A DNA stretch of 64,000 bases from contig NC_053390.1 of NCBI RefSeq assembly GCF_905171765.1, forward strand, positions 586,174,471 to 586,238,470. The letters are read 5' to 3'. This DNA comes from Bufo bufo (taxonomy: Eukaryota > Chordata > Amphibia > Anura > Bufonidae). The notes beneath the pieces were generated by a model. It ran no database searches and was not told the DNA's origin. It saw nothing but the letters and a program-made list of their open reading frames with translations. Each line of letters opens with the position of its first letter. Position 1 is the stretch's first letter. Positions 11,222-23,203 of this stretch are shown here, piece by piece. Made by a program: the position numbers and the translations under genes.

Positions 11222-11720
11222 AAAGGCCTTATTCACACGACAGTGAAAAATCGTCCGTGCAACATGCTTTTTTTTTATGGCCATCCCATGGACGTTTTCA
11301 GAACAATGGTATTCTATGAGTCTACTGACACTTACATTTAACGGAGTATGAATACCATACCAGCCGTCCAAAAATAGGACATGTCCTATTTTGTCTATTT
11401 TTAATAGAAGAAAATACTCCAGCAATGTGATTGCAAGATTGTTGGTGTTTATTTAGAAATGCGGCTGTATAAATCATGTGACGTTTCGGCCACACTTGGC
11501 CTTTATCAAAATAGTGCCGCTAGAGCTACAAGATCCAGTAAATGCGCGCTTAGGAGATGTGCCTCGGCACTATTTTCAAGGCAGCTCCCATAAGATTCAA
11601 GGGGGCCGTTTTTAATAGGTGTTTTTCAGAAAGGCATCTGTGAAGAAAACATCTGTGAAAAATTGACAGTTTTGCCATATTAATGGCTGGTTTTTCATCA
11701 CTGCCGTGTGAATCTAGCTC
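11222..11720. mobile_element. MITE interrupted by a hammerhead-bearing insert
   Basis: Left end AAGGCCTTATTCACACGACA and right end CACTGCCGTGTGAATCTAG form a diverged inverted pair. From about 11405 to 11600 the interior changes to unrelated sequence that includes a minus-strand hammerhead-like motif, suggesting a later insertion. Confidence 0.5.
11479..11509 (-). ncRNA. Hammerhead-like ribozyme motif on the minus strand
   Basis: Read on the minus strand it gives TTGATAA, then a GGCCA/TGGCC stem II with a 4-base loop, then GAAAC and GTCA. This is one or two changes away from the hammerhead core (CTGATGA, GAAA, cleavage after UH). No PLE protein frame is nearby, so it may be a solo terminal repeat of such an element or an independent retrozyme-like insert. 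Confidence 0.5.
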
Positions 11721-13008
11721 AATATTCTACAGATAATAGTAAGGTTTATAACAGTACAATAAAATGACAAAAGGGGGAAACTGGTGTGAGTTTTCAATGC
11801 CGTCAAGCAGAGAAGTGCTGCCTCTACAATTTAGGGGAAAGGAACAAATGGAGCTTTAATGTGTATTACCATGGCTTTAGCAAAGCCTTTGAAATGGAAA
11901 AGTCACATTAACTTGGAACAGAGTTGTGGTTTTAATCTGACATTATTTACATTCTCTCAACTGCTCTAAATTTTCTCTATACCAGTTTCAGAACGCATGC
12001 TTGGCACAGAGGTGGCAAGGCCATAACAAAAGCATTTCTTTCTCATGCCAGCACAGAAATAGACCAGGAGTCAGAGAGGTTTTTTGATCTATACATTCCC
12101 TACATCTTACTAATTCCCACATCATCAAACTTCAAATAAACTCTGGGGTTCCACTATTATTACTGACTGGGCTTTGAAAACTGGAAAGTGTGAAAAGACA
12201 GACCAGGAGATTATGTGACACCCTACCAAATATATCTACCACCATAAATGAATGCAGTAGGAGAAAGGTTTGCAGCAAATTAATTCAAGCCACAGGAGCT
12301 GAAAATCCTGGAAACTTTTCAAACTTTTCCTGCTTTCTGCTCTAATTCTTGAGAGGTCATCCAATGCATTATTAATGAAACCAAATACAAAAGGTTTGAT
12401 ATTTGTGAGGGCAATGTCATCTGAAGGTTGTGTGATTTCCTTGGCCCCATGAAGGGCCTAGCTGAGAGGAGGACAGTGGGAGACGTTCTGACAGGCTGCA
12501 GGGAGAAGAGCAGAAGCATAGATCTCCGCTCTCTGTGTAACTGCAGATGACCACATGAGGAGGGGTGACATGGACTTCTGTGTATGTTATTCAACAATTG
12601 GTGTTGTTGGCTCCTAGGACAGACAACCCCTTTATGGCTAAAATTAATTATGTCACTAATGGGAAAAAATAAAATTCAGTTGTTCTATATTTACTTTAGA
12701 CATTCAATATCTACAATAAAAAAAAATAAAGAGGGTTTTTCCAATGTTAATGTTAAAGGGGTTAAATTGAAATTTGGTGAAATCCATGGAATATCAAACA
12801 GAATGGAAAAGCAACAGATTTTCTAATCCTCTACATGGCATAAACATAGCCAGGCTTTCTAGACATGCACCAGATTTATCACAGATCTCAGGCTGAATGA
12901 TAAATTTGTCTAATGTTACAGTTTGGTGCAAAACTGGTTGACATCTGCAAATCAAATTTAGCTTTGTGTATTCTGCTGTTGTAATTCCTCCAGGTTACTT
13001 TCTGTACC
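11721..13008. other. Intron sequence, no gene seen
   Basis: Mostly low-complexity, AT-rich sequence. A piece near 12620 (ACAACCCCTTTA) looks like the end of a dispersed MITE. No supported exon or complete element. Confidence 0.35.
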
Positions 13009-13016
13009 CTGTAGAT

Positions 13017-14715
13017 CAGGGGTACTCAAGTACTTTTTGTAAAGGTCCACATACCCGAGTCTGCCGTAGGATGAAGGTACGAGCTGCAAAGCAAAAAATA
13101 TATGAGGGACAACACCATTGGCATGTAGTGCTGCATTATTATATTTTTTTACAATAATCCACACCTCCAAGCCCACCTAATCTTCTTTTCTGTCGACCAA
13201 ACAGTAAGAATGTCCTTTCAGTGCCCCTTAACAATAATGATGCCCCTTTAATGCTCCTTAGACAGTATGATATCCCTTTAGTGCTCCACAGAGTATGATA
13301 CCCCTAAGTGCACCCTCACAGCAGGGTGATCCCTTGGTTCCCCCACACATTATGATGCTCCTTAGTGCCCCTGACACATTGCGATGCCTCCTTAGTTCCT
13401 CCCTACAGATTATGAATACCCTAAGTGCCCCCTCATAGTAGTAATGCCCTCTCTTTGTCCCTTTCAGAGTAGTAATTCCCTATCTGTGCCCCTTCACAGT
13501 TGTAATGCCCTCTTTGTGCCCCGTTCATAGTAATAATCCCCATTGTGCCTCCTTCACAGTAATAATGCCCCTTAATAGTAGTAATGTCCATTGTACCCCC
13601 TTCAAAGTAATAATGCCCATTGCGCCCCCTTAACTGTAATAATGCCCATTGTGCCCCCTTAATAGTAGTAATGCCCACTGTGCCCCCTTCACAGTAATAA
13701 TGCCCATTGTGCCCCCTTCACAGTAATAATGCCCATTGTGCCCCTTCACAGTAATAATGCCCTCTGTGCCCCCTCCATAGTAGAAATCCCCATTGTACGC
13801 CCTTAATAGTAGTAATGCCCATTGTACCCCCTTCAAAGTAATAATGTCCATTGTGCCCCCTTAATAGTAATAATGCCCATTGTGCCCCCTTAATAGCAGT
13901 AATGCCCACTGTGCCCCCTTCACATTAAGAATGCCCATTGTGCCCCTTCACAGTAATAATGCCCTCTGTGCCCCTTTCATAGTAGAAATCCCCATTGTGC
14001 CCCCTTAATAGTAGTAATGCCCTCTGTGCTAATAATGCCCATTGAGCCCCTTTCACAGTAATAATGCCCTCTGTGTATTGTGCCCCCTTCAGAGTAGTAA
14101 TGCACTCTGTGCACTGTGCACCCTCCATAGTAGAGATGCCCATTGTGCCCCCTTCACATTAGCAATGCCCATTGTGTCCCCTCCAGAGTAAAAAATGCCC
14201 ATTGTGCCCCCTCCATAGTAGAAATGCCCATTGTGCCCCCTCCAGAGTAGAAATGCCCATTGTGCCCCCTCCAGGGTAGAAATGCACATTGTGCCCTCTT
14301 CACATTAGCAATGCCCATTGTGCCCCCTCCAGAGTAGAAATGCCCATTTTGCCCCCTACTCACATTGTCCCATTCCTAAAAGTCACAGTCCTCTCTCCCC
14401 TGCAGACACAGATCGCTCTGAAGCATTGTGTGGGCGGAGCTTATGCAGTTTTTGGCCCACAGGCTCCGCCCACACAAGCGGCGGCACGATCTGTGCCTGC
14501 AGGCTGAATGGGGGAGCAGGAAGGAGTCTTCACCATTCAGAGCGCCACCGTAGCGCGGGGAGCAGAGCTGTGAGTGACAGGACCCAGCTCCCTGCGCTCC
14601 AGCAATGAGAGCTTCCATCTGTATTGATGGAAGCGCTCATTGCTTCTGGACTGTGGCACCCCCTCAGAGCTGGCACCCGGGTGCATGCAGGGGTCCGGAC
14701 AGCTGAGTATCCCTG
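13017..14715. mobile_element. Non-autonomous hAT element carrying a minisatellite
   Basis: Starts CAGGGGTACTCAAGT and ends AGCTGAGTATCCCTG, an imperfect inverted pair with the CAGGG start usual for hAT transposons. The flanking 8-mers are CTGTAGAT (13009-13016) and AGGTAGAT (14716-14723), matching at 6 of 8 positions as expected for an aged hAT target duplication. The interior is a long tandem array with a short unique right part (14360-14710). No transposase is present. Confidence 0.7.
13190..14350. repeat. Minisatellite, units of about 29 bases
   Basis: Roughly forty degenerate copies of a unit reading like CCATTGTGCCCCCTTCACAG plus TAATAATG. Stop-free frames on the minus strand are produced by the repeat and encode only the repeating G-H-N-G-H-Y-Y type pattern. 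The array lies wholly inside the hAT-type element. Confidence 0.85.
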
Positions 14716-14723
14716 AGGTAGAT

Positions 14724-17214
14724 GATCTATCTTTTGATGCCAAGGCTGGCATAATTTCTTCTACAATAAGACTGTGGGTAGAAGTTGGACTGTTCTCTCT
14801 TAGAGGTAGAACAGGGGAAATTGTGAACATTCAAAAGTCTGAGTCTGCATTGCTGCACTTTGTTTTAAATTTACCAAACCCCTTGTTTGTTAAATTTGGT
14901 TTTGAACCTGAACACTTACAGTATGTCTAGAAATGCTACTTTAGGTACCACTTGGAACCGAACCTGAGTTCGGTACAAAGGTTTTTTACAGTAATAATTA
15001 ATTCACAAAATTATTACACAAAGTCTCGCGAGTACAGTATTACAATGAAGTTTTATGTGAATCGACTTCGAATGAAGCATCAGAAGTCGATTCGCTCGTC
15101 TCTAGTTTTCACTGATCATGGTTGGAGATACTCTGGAAATCTCTTTTCAGCCTAGCAGAGCACGTGGAAAACGGATGACACTCAGAGAGCAAAAATATGT
15201 CTAAACTGTTATTTGTTCAAAAAGAATGATTACGGTAAAACTGTTCTGAATAGTGAGGAGTCAGGAGGAAATGTGCTATGACTACTGGAAAGGTGGTGGG
15301 ACTGCTGTGACTGCAGGGAAATATATCTTGCCTTAGTAACAGTGAGATCAGACAACCCCTTTAAATATAAGACATATATGACAGCATAGTTTACAGGATG
15401 TTTCCACTCTAATGCTAGAGGACACTTGCACAATGTGTTTTGTTTGGCCAACGGAACAGACCTCTTAAGGTTCACAAGCAGTAGAGCAAGCAAGCAGATC
15501 TTTTGAGATTTCTTATCAAGACTCCGATCTTTGCTAATGGATAAATGCCAGCCTCTAGAAAGGACAAATTCATTAGAGCATATCTTATTTGACTGACTTT
15601 TCAATGATGTAACAGAATGTCGAGTACTTTTTCTCTGCCAACATGTATATAGACCAAGATGCAATGATGTACATGTCTTCAGAGCACACGTAATTTGAAC
15701 TCTGAAATAGTTCATCGTCGGAGGTAAGGGGAGCGTTGGACCCTCGCTGATCAGATACCAATGGCCTCCCCTGAGGATAGGCCATCAATATTAAAATCTT
15801 GGACAACCTTTTAATCTTTACTCAATTTTAGCATTTGTTAAAAAGAAAATACAGTTTTCCACGAGCCGTGTGCTGAAATTCGTAATTTCTTTTGAAATTT
15901 AAATTTCTTGGCATTGTCCCGTCACATGTACAACCATTAAGTCATGTTTCTTGGGAAACAGATGTACCAATGAACTGAAACTACCGTAAGTAATGCTACA
16001 TTTCTCCTAATGATCATTCTTTGCAATATGCAATCTCTGTGACGGTTTACATGTCATTAGTATGGAACATTCACTTTTCCATTCACAGACTGCAATCTTG
16101 AATCTGATGCATAGAACGTTGACCAGCAGGCAAAGCTAAATATCCAGACTTAGAGCAGTTACCCTGCAGATGCATGTCCACCTCTAACTAGACTTACCAA
16201 TAAGTGTATGATACAATCTGTGGAAAGTCATATAACTAATCTATCATTCTGTCCTGTACTGGCCCTAGGAAACTTAACCTGGAAGAGTAACATTGTTATG
16301 ACCGTTGTCAGTGAGTTTCCATAAGGAAACACAAAGCCCTGCAGATTGTCTCCTGTAGATGTGTCATGAAGTCAGTGACCGTAGAACCACTGCTGCGTGA
16401 AGAAAACAGAGCTAGGGTTTCTCTTGGCTAGCCTCACGTATACATTATGAAAGGCTTGACCCTCAGAACATGTTCCTTATTCCCATACACAAGACTTTCA
16501 AACCACTTGACAGCCATAGATAACAGAAGATCACGTTATTTTCACAAGGAGTATAAATAGCACTGACTCTACAGCCGTCTTGTTTCCAAGAAGGAGAAAC
16601 TTAAAGGAGTTGTCCGACATAACAGAAAACTTAAAGTCAGGCAGGAAAGTATGTACAAAATAATAAAATAAAAAAATATCACTCATCCTTTGAAAGTCCA
16701 CCATTCTAACGCATTGGTTCCTGTCCCTGCAAGGCCAAAAGTGATGAGGTCCCGTTCTTGGTCAAGTGGCCACTGTGGCCAATTACAGGCCTGTGCAAGA
16801 ACAACTCATCACTAGCATGACTTTCCTGTATCTGTGCATATGTGACAATGTAGGGTTAGGCGACCCACCGATCCTGGACCACATCTTTTGTGAAGCCAAA
16901 ACTAGCATCATGATCACAAAAGGGTACAAAGAGGTCTTCTCATCTGATACAATTAAGGCATTTCTTTCACCACATCTACCGTCTGGAGTGCTAAATCGAT
17001 ATAGACATATATGGCATATGGCACTACAGATATGCCATAAGGGCCTTACATGCGAATGCCTAATAAAGGAACAACCTGATTAGAACTAACAGTACCTGAA
17101 ACAGGGATTTAAAGAACACCAAAGAGAGTACAAGTCACCAAAGAGAGTACAAGTCATGGTCTGCACCAGTTGGATATCTCCATTACATTGGTTAAAATAG
17201 AACTCATATAGCCT
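14724..17214. other. Intron sequence with MITE fragments
   Basis: Fragments only: 14990-15105 resembles the end of the family at 25095 (ATTCGCTCGTCTCTAG), 15700-15815 is the end of a dispersed MITE (GATGGCC...TTGGACAACC), and 16600-16640 resembles the start of another (TTAAAGGAGTTGTCC). No coding sequence could be supported; several open frames have no recognisable domain. Confidence 0.35.
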
Positions 17215-17440
17215 CCTGGTTCCCCCACAACAGTGCCAGCCATACATTGTGCCAAATAACAGTGCCAGTCACAGAATCCCCCTAGGAGTGTCAGCCATAC
17301 CGTGCCCACAATAACAGTCCTAGTCACACAGTTCTCACCATAATAGTACCAGTCCCCCATAATGGGGCTAGCCACACAGTGTCCTCCATAGAAGTGCCAG
17401 ACACACAGTACCCTTTAAACAGTGGCAGACATGGAGTGCA
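17215..17440. repeat. Degenerate minisatellite
   Basis: About six diverged units of roughly 35 bases built on AACAGTGCCAGTCACACAG-like words. No gene. Confidence 0.5.
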
Positions 17441-17857
17441 CAATTCTATTACCGCTCTCTCCTTCACAGCAGGATGCTGCTTCTCACTACTCCTCTTCTA
17501 TCCGCCATGGAAGATTAAGGTGAGTAGCCACTAGAGGGAACTCACATGCATCTTCCAATACCTGCACCGTTGTCTATGATCAGTGCAGGAACGGGAGAAC
17601 AGAGCTGCTCTGCCTCAGAAGGATACAGCTGTCTGTGTCCTGACTCTTAAAGACAAGGAGGGGGGAGGGGTCGCACAGCATTTAGCGAAATTCAATAAAT
17701 GACAAACAAAACACGTTGGCTTTGTATTTGGGCAGAATAAAGTGCACATACTGCACATGCATCACCCCCTCTGAGGAAGCCTGTATAAATGGCTGCATGC
17801 TCCTAAAGAGAACCTGTCATTTGGGTTTTGCACACAAAGCATATTATGCTTCTTTTA

Positions 17858-18771
17858 TACAGGGTGGGCCATTTATATGGATACACCTTAATAAAATGGG
17901 AATGGTTGGTGATATTAACTTCCTGTTTGTGGCACATTAGTATATGTGAGGGGGGAAACTTTTCAAGATGGGTGGTGACCATGGCGGCCATTTTAAAGTC
18001 GGACATTTTGAATCCAACTTTTGTTTTTTCAATAGGAAGAGGGTCATGTGACATCAAACTTATTGGGAATTTCACAAGAAAAACAATGGTGTGCTTGGTT
18101 TTAACGTAACTTTATTCTTTCATGAGTTATTTACAAGTTTCTGACCACTTATAAAATGTGTTCAATGTGCTGCCCATTGTGTTGGATTGTCAATGCAACC
18201 CTCTTCTCCCACTCTTCACACACTGATAGCAACACCGCAGGAGAAATGCTAGCACAGGCTTCCAGTATCCGTAGTTTCAGGTGCTGCACATCTCTTATCT
18301 TCACAGCATAGACAATTGCCTTCAGATGACCCCAAAGATAAAAGTCTAAGGGGGTCAGATCGGGAGACCTTGCATTGAAATCTGCTGCAATGACCCAGTT
18401 ACTGCGTTCACCAGACATCAACACAATTTCTATCCACTCCGCACGTGTTAAACTCGACGACATGTCATTGGCTGTAAACAAAGAGAAACTTGTAAATAAC
18501 TCATGAAAGAATAAAGTTACGTTAAAACCAAGCACACCATTGTTTTTCTTGTGAAATTCCCAATAAGTTTGATGTGTCACATGACCCTCTTCCTATTCAA
18601 AAAACAAAAGTTGGATTCAAAATGGCCAACTTCAAAATGGCCGCTATGGTCACCACCCATCTTGAAAAGTTTCCCCCCCTCACATATACTAATGTGCCAC
18701 AAACAGGAAGTTAATATCACCAACCATTCCCATTTTATTAAGGTGTATCCATATAAATGGCCCACCCTGTA
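17858..18771. mobile_element. Mariner-type element with long inverted repeats, internally deleted
   Basis: The ends TACAGGGTGGGCCATTTATA and its complement lie next to TA dinucleotides (17856-17857 and 18772-18773), the target signature of the Tc1/mariner superfamily. The inverted repeats exceed 200 bases each. Between them lies a shortened transposase frame on the minus strand. Confidence 0.8.
18149..18580 (-). pseudogene. Deleted mariner transposase, N terminus fused to C terminus
   Basis: The frame is open for 143 codons. Its first part comes from the terminal repeat; the transposase-like part starts near the internal methionine in MSSSLTRAEW, a helix-turn-helix N terminus typical of mariner transposases. 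After about 35 residues it jumps at FNAR to SPDLTPLDFYLWGHLK, the segment around the last catalytic acidic residue, and runs to the natural C terminus. The central catalytic part, with the first two aspartates, is missing. The fusion is in frame and uninterrupted, but the protein cannot catalyse transposition. It could in principle still bind the element ends. Confidence 0.7.
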
Positions 18772-18773
18772 TA

Positions 18774-20018
18774 TCACGTTACTATTGCGTCTTTCACAAG
18801 TGAGCTCAGCTGGGTTGTCCATCACTCACTACCTCTCTTGGCACATGCACACTGCACATATGGACTTGAAGTTATTACACCCAAGCTTTACTGTAGATGT
18901 GCGGTGATCAGGAATCAAAGGCTAATGTGCAAGTTTCAGGAGCATTTCTGCTGACATTGGGCCATTTTGGAACATCAATCATACCTCGATGGGTGTGACT
19001 ACAGTAAAGAGATCATCACTGTTCACATCAATGGCCTGCCCAGAGATGACTTCTCAGGGGTAATCTGCACACTGCACATAAGCTTCTTTTTACGCTGCGC
19101 TTTATTTTAGAAATATTATAAGAAGCTGAATAAGGAAGAAATAACATTGTGCTGGTGGAAAAATCCAAGCGGCAGGTTTCCCTTAAGGCTGGAATGAAGC
19201 AGCACATGCTAGTGATTCTTCATACTGCTAATGGAATACAGATTTGGTTTCTGTCTCACTTAATTCAACTTTTTGCTGACTGATTGCTATTTTTGGGGTG
19301 AGCTTGGAGCATGTGATAACACACTACAGCTGTTTTCTTATCAGTTTAGTCGTGTTTACAGGAACATTTATGCTTCAGATCTGACATGTACTACCTCCAA
19401 ACTGTAATCTTGAAATGCTTGATGTTTGTGTGGGCCTATGGTGACTGGGAGCCGTCCAACAGTAACTGGAGAGGTTGAGGGACTAAATTAGGATGAGTTG
19501 GGTAACTCTCTTAGAAACTACTTGAATTGTTGAAGTTCAGTCTTCTGCTGAAACTAGTGAAACAACATTGGGCAGATTTGCTAATCCTGGCGTAAGCTGT
19601 CAAGACCTGCACCGGATTTACAACAGGGGATCAGGTTGGATGATAAATCTGGTGACTCTATACCAAGTATCGGTTGGCCTACTTTGAAACTGATTTTTCT
19701 ACCAGAACTGTGGCACAATTTTTGTACAAAATGTTGTTTCCTATACCCTCTTTATACTAAGCTGCGCCCTTTTATCGAGCATGTTGGCAAAAGGTGTAGA
19801 AACCCTAGATGTGTCAAATGACACCATTTTTAGACAGATTTTTGGTGCAGACACATTAGTAAATCAGGCCCATTTAGTTATCAACACTAAATGAAGTGCA
19901 ATCTACTTCCTTACAGTTATACACACATTACGTGTCCTTTCTCAATTTAATTACACATTATTCAGTATACAACAGGTACAATCCTCAATGTCCTTTGAAG
20001 CATCTAGCTTTTCTTTAA
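18774..20018. other. Intron sequence, no gene seen
   Basis: No repeats with clear ends or splice-flanked open frames were recognised. The sequence looks single-copy by eye. Confidence 0.35.
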
Positions 20019-20148
20019 AGATTGTATCCGAGATGCGCCGCAATCCCGTGCGATGGCCACTTCCGTGATCACGTGCTGTACATTGGCACGTGATCCTAGC
20101 CTGGTGTTAGAACCCACAGCGCATAAGTGAGAGATTCAGACTCATGTA

Positions 20149-21087
20149 CAGTACAAACCAAAAGTTTGGACACACCTTCTCATTCAAAGAGTTTTCTTTA
20201 TTTTCATGACTATGAAAATTGTAGATTCACACTGAAGGCATCAAAACTATGAATTAACACATGTGGAATTATATACATAACAAACAAGTGTGAAACAACT
20301 GAAAATATGTCATATTCTAGGTTCTTCAAAGTAGCCACCTTTTGCTTTGATTACTGCTTTGCACACTCTTGGCATTCTCTTGATGAGCTTCAAGAGGTAG
20401 TCCCCTGAAATGGTTTTCACTTCACAGGTGTGCCCTGTCAGGTTTAATAAGTGGGATTTCTTGCCTTATAAATGGGGTTGGGACCATCAGTGGCGTTGAG
20501 AAGAAGTCAGGTGGATACACAGCTGAAAGTCCTACTGAATAGACTGTTAGAATTTGTATTATGGCAAGAAAAAAGCAGCTAAGTAAAGAAAAACGAGTGG
20601 CCATCATTACTTTAAGAAATGAAGGTCAGTCAGTCAGCCGAAAAATTGGGAAAACTTTGAAAATAAGGGCTATTTGACCATGAAGGAGAGTGATGGGGTG
20701 CTGCGCCAGATGACCTGGCCTCCACAGTCACCAGACCTGAACCCAATCGAGATGGTTTGGGGTGAGCTGGACCGCAGAGTGAAGGCAAAAGGGCCAACGA
20801 GTGCTAAGCATCTCTGGGAACTCCTTCAAGACTGTTGGAAGACCATTTCAGGGGACTACCTGTTGAAGCTCATCAAGAGAATGCCAAGAGTGTGCAAAGC
20901 AGTAATCAAAGCAAAAGGTGGCTACTTTGAAGAACCTAGAATATGACATATTATCAGTTGTTTCACACTTGTTTGTTATGTATATAATTCCACATGTGTT
21001 AATTCATAGTTTTGATGCCTTCATAGTCATGAAAATAAAGAAAACTCTTTGAATGAGAAGGTGCGTCCAAACTTTTGGTCTGTACTG
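20149..21087 (+). mobile_element. Internally deleted Tc1-like transposon
   Basis: Ends CAGTACAAACCAAAAGTTTG and its inverted partner (AAACTTTTGGTCTGTACTG) adjoin TA at 20147-20148 and 21088-21089. The element is 939 bases, shorter than a full Tc1 copy of about 1.6 kb, because the middle of the transposase is missing. Confidence 0.85.
20561..20946 (+). pseudogene. Tc1 transposase remnant, start and C terminus only
   Basis: An ATG at 20561 opens a frame reading MARKKQLSKEKRVAIITLRN, the usual N terminus of this Tc1 group. After about 38 codons it meets a stop because a large internal deletion joins it out of frame to the C-terminal part. From 20674 the C-terminal 90 residues are intact and include WPPQSPDLNPIEMVW, which holds the final catalytic glutamate, and the closing KAKGGYFEEPRI. 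The first two catalytic aspartates are gone, so it is dead. Confidence 0.8.
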
Positions 21088-21360
21088 TATGTGCTGCGGG
21101 TTCTAACCCCAGGATAGGGTCACAAGCCCAATGTATGGCACGTGATCCCGGAAGTGGCCACCACACGGGATAACGGCACACCTCGGATAAATCCAATAAG
21201 GAGCCATTACTACCTCTTGCAATAGGCATTCCATAATTTCAATGCTCTAGCTATAAAGAATCCTTTCCTACATTTATTTCTGAATTGCCTTTTTGTCTAC
21301 AAGTCATCTCATTCCATTTGTCAATTTACCCTAATTTAGGAAATGTTTTGGCCAAAAATT

Positions 21361-21882
21361 TTAAGGGCATTTGTCATCGCTTACCAGTAGGTGTAACAGT
21401 CGGCCGCTGTAGATCAGTGTTTGTCTGGAGAGTCTGATGATATCTCTGGTACATCCATATGTGCTGGCAATATGTAAAAAAAAAAAAAAGGCTTTTTATA
21501 ATATGAAAATTGCACACAGAGGCTCCGCTCCGTGTCTGCTATGCCAAGCCCCCAACACTGTGACAATCTCGTGGAAGCATGTTTGGCATATGCGCAGCAA
21601 AAGGATGGAGACCGCCAGGCAGATGGGCAATCTCCATTGCTTTACTGCGCATGTGCGAACGTGTTCCCTTTCACTGCCTGTTTGTCACAGCTATGAGGGC
21701 TCTCCACAGGAGACAGGGAGCAGAGCCTCTGGGTGCAACGGCACAGTTGTCGTTGCGCCTAGTGATTAATTTATATATTATAAAAAGCCTTTTTTCTACA
21801 GATTGCCAGCACATAAGGAAATACCAGAGATATCACCAGCCAACCGTTTCACCTACTGGTAAATGATGACAGATGTCCTTTA
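21361..21882. mobile_element. MITE with long inverted ends
   Basis: Left arm TTAAGGGCATTTGTCATCGC and CCAGTAGGTG, right arm its complement ending ATGTCCTTTA. The arms share GATATCTCTGGTA and TGTGCTGGCAAT and the AT-rich AAAAGGCTTTTTATA block. The open frames inside are not genes. Confidence 0.75.
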
Positions 21883-22679
21883 CGGCTCTCTATTACAAAG
21901 TCATTAGCTGATCACAGAGCAATGAATCTGTCAGATGTGCAGTAACCTGCCCCTATGCATACCACTGCTACAACAACCACAAGCTATTTAATGCTTGGTA
22001 ACTGTATCCTCGTGATGATCTAATGAAACAATATGGAAACTGCTCGAAAATAAAGGTAAAATAAAACAATCATTTTAGGAAACCTTCCAACATTCATCCC
22101 ATAACGAGGCTAAAAACTAGTTCATGGTACTAAACAATACCCACATTTCTCATCTCTCATCCTCCTAAAAAATCATCCAGTTATCAAGACTATGATGTTA
22201 TAAGTTAAGCTGTAAACTCATGAAAATAAGTTCAGAAGGGTGAAGCTTATGCATTTTAAGAAACTGATAGGTAAAAAGGAAGCTGAATATATACTCCGGG
22301 AGGATGCGACTGACACAATCACAGGAATATATTGAATTTCTGCAAAGTTTTCCAAGACAAAAATGTGATGTTCCACCACCGATCAGCGGAAGGTTGGTGA
22401 AAGGGGGCCTTGTTGTATCTCTCATCGACGTGTGATACTTAGGGAGATAACATGCTCCAGCAAGCGTAAATACTAAAAAATGCATGGCTTCCACATGGCA
22501 CAGCTTTAATCTTGCAGAATGACTGCTATTCAGAATAGAATGATGCAGTATAAAGGGTCATAACTGATGTGTGACAGAGTAAACCTCATATTTTCTCACC
22601 ACAAAATCTGGAGAGCTGCCTCATTTTTATTTATTTTTGAGTATTGTAATCAGGACACTGGCCGTGGGTCCATTAGTCT
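21883..22679. other. Intron sequence, no gene seen
   Basis: AT-rich sequence lacking recognisable repeats. The open frame on the minus strand at 22198-22494 has no domain or splice context that I can support. Confidence 0.35.
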
Positions 22680-22680
22680 G

Positions 22681-22742
<62 letters not shown>

Positions 22743-22775
22743 CAGTATCTATCTATCTATCAACTATAAAAATAC
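22680..22775. repeat. (ATCT)n microsatellite
   Basis: About 20 tandem ATCT units with one interruption (CTACAGTATCT). Confidence 0.95.
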
Positions 22776-23203
22776 TTAAAGGGTTTATCCCATCTTGGAC
22801 ATAGGGGGCATATCGCTAGGCTATGCCCCCAATGTCTGATAGGTGCAGGCCCCACCTCTGGGACCCGCACCTCTCATTAGGATAGAGCATGCAAAGTGAC
22901 GGAGGTTGCACCGCACATGCGCGGCCGCCCTGCATTCATTTCTATGGGAGTGCCGAACATAGCCGAGTAGGAAATGAATAGGAAGCACACCACACAAGCG
23001 CAGCCACCGCTCCATTCACTTATATGGGGCTTACGGAAAAAGCAGAGCCAGCATTCGGCTACTTTTGGTAGTCCCTTAGAAATGAGCAAAGGCTGGCCGC
23101 ACTGAGCCCTCACTGCAAGTTCCAGTCTAAAGATAGAGGTGGTACCTGCACCTATCAGATATTGGGGGCATTTCCAATGTCCAAGACTGGAACACCCCTT
23201 TAA
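22776..23203. mobile_element. MITE with TTAA ends
   Basis: Begins TTAAAGGGTTTATCCCATCT and ends CTGGAACACCCCTTTAA. Inner arms share CTTGGACAT and GGGGGCAT. TTAA at both ends indicates a piggyBac/Kolobok-type target. No coding. Confidence 0.7.

Larger units (their letters stand above)
20019..21199. mobile_element. Palindromic MITE split by a Tc1 insertion
   Basis: Left arm (about 20019-20146, with GGCCACTTCCGTGATCACGT) is matched by an inverted right arm (about 21090-21199, with ACGTGATCCCGGAAGTGGCC). The Tc1-like element sits at the centre of the palindrome, at a TA in the CATA/TATG loop. Removing it would leave a MITE of about 240 bases. Confidence 0.65.

Noticed and set aside
13433..14363. 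Long minus-strand frames with Gly-His-Asn-Gly-His-Tyr repeats
   Set aside because: Produced by the 29-base minisatellite; the frame changes along the array and no start or splice context exists.
14318..14930. Open frames on both strands at the right end of the hAT element
   Set aside because: No domains, and they cross the transposon border.
16766..17083. 105-codon plus-strand frame
   Set aside because: No recognisable motif, no splice sites of note, and wrong strand for TBCK.
22198..22494. 98-codon minus-strand frame in unique sequence
   Set aside because: Right strand for TBCK, but composition and sequence resemble no segment of it and no splice sites fit.
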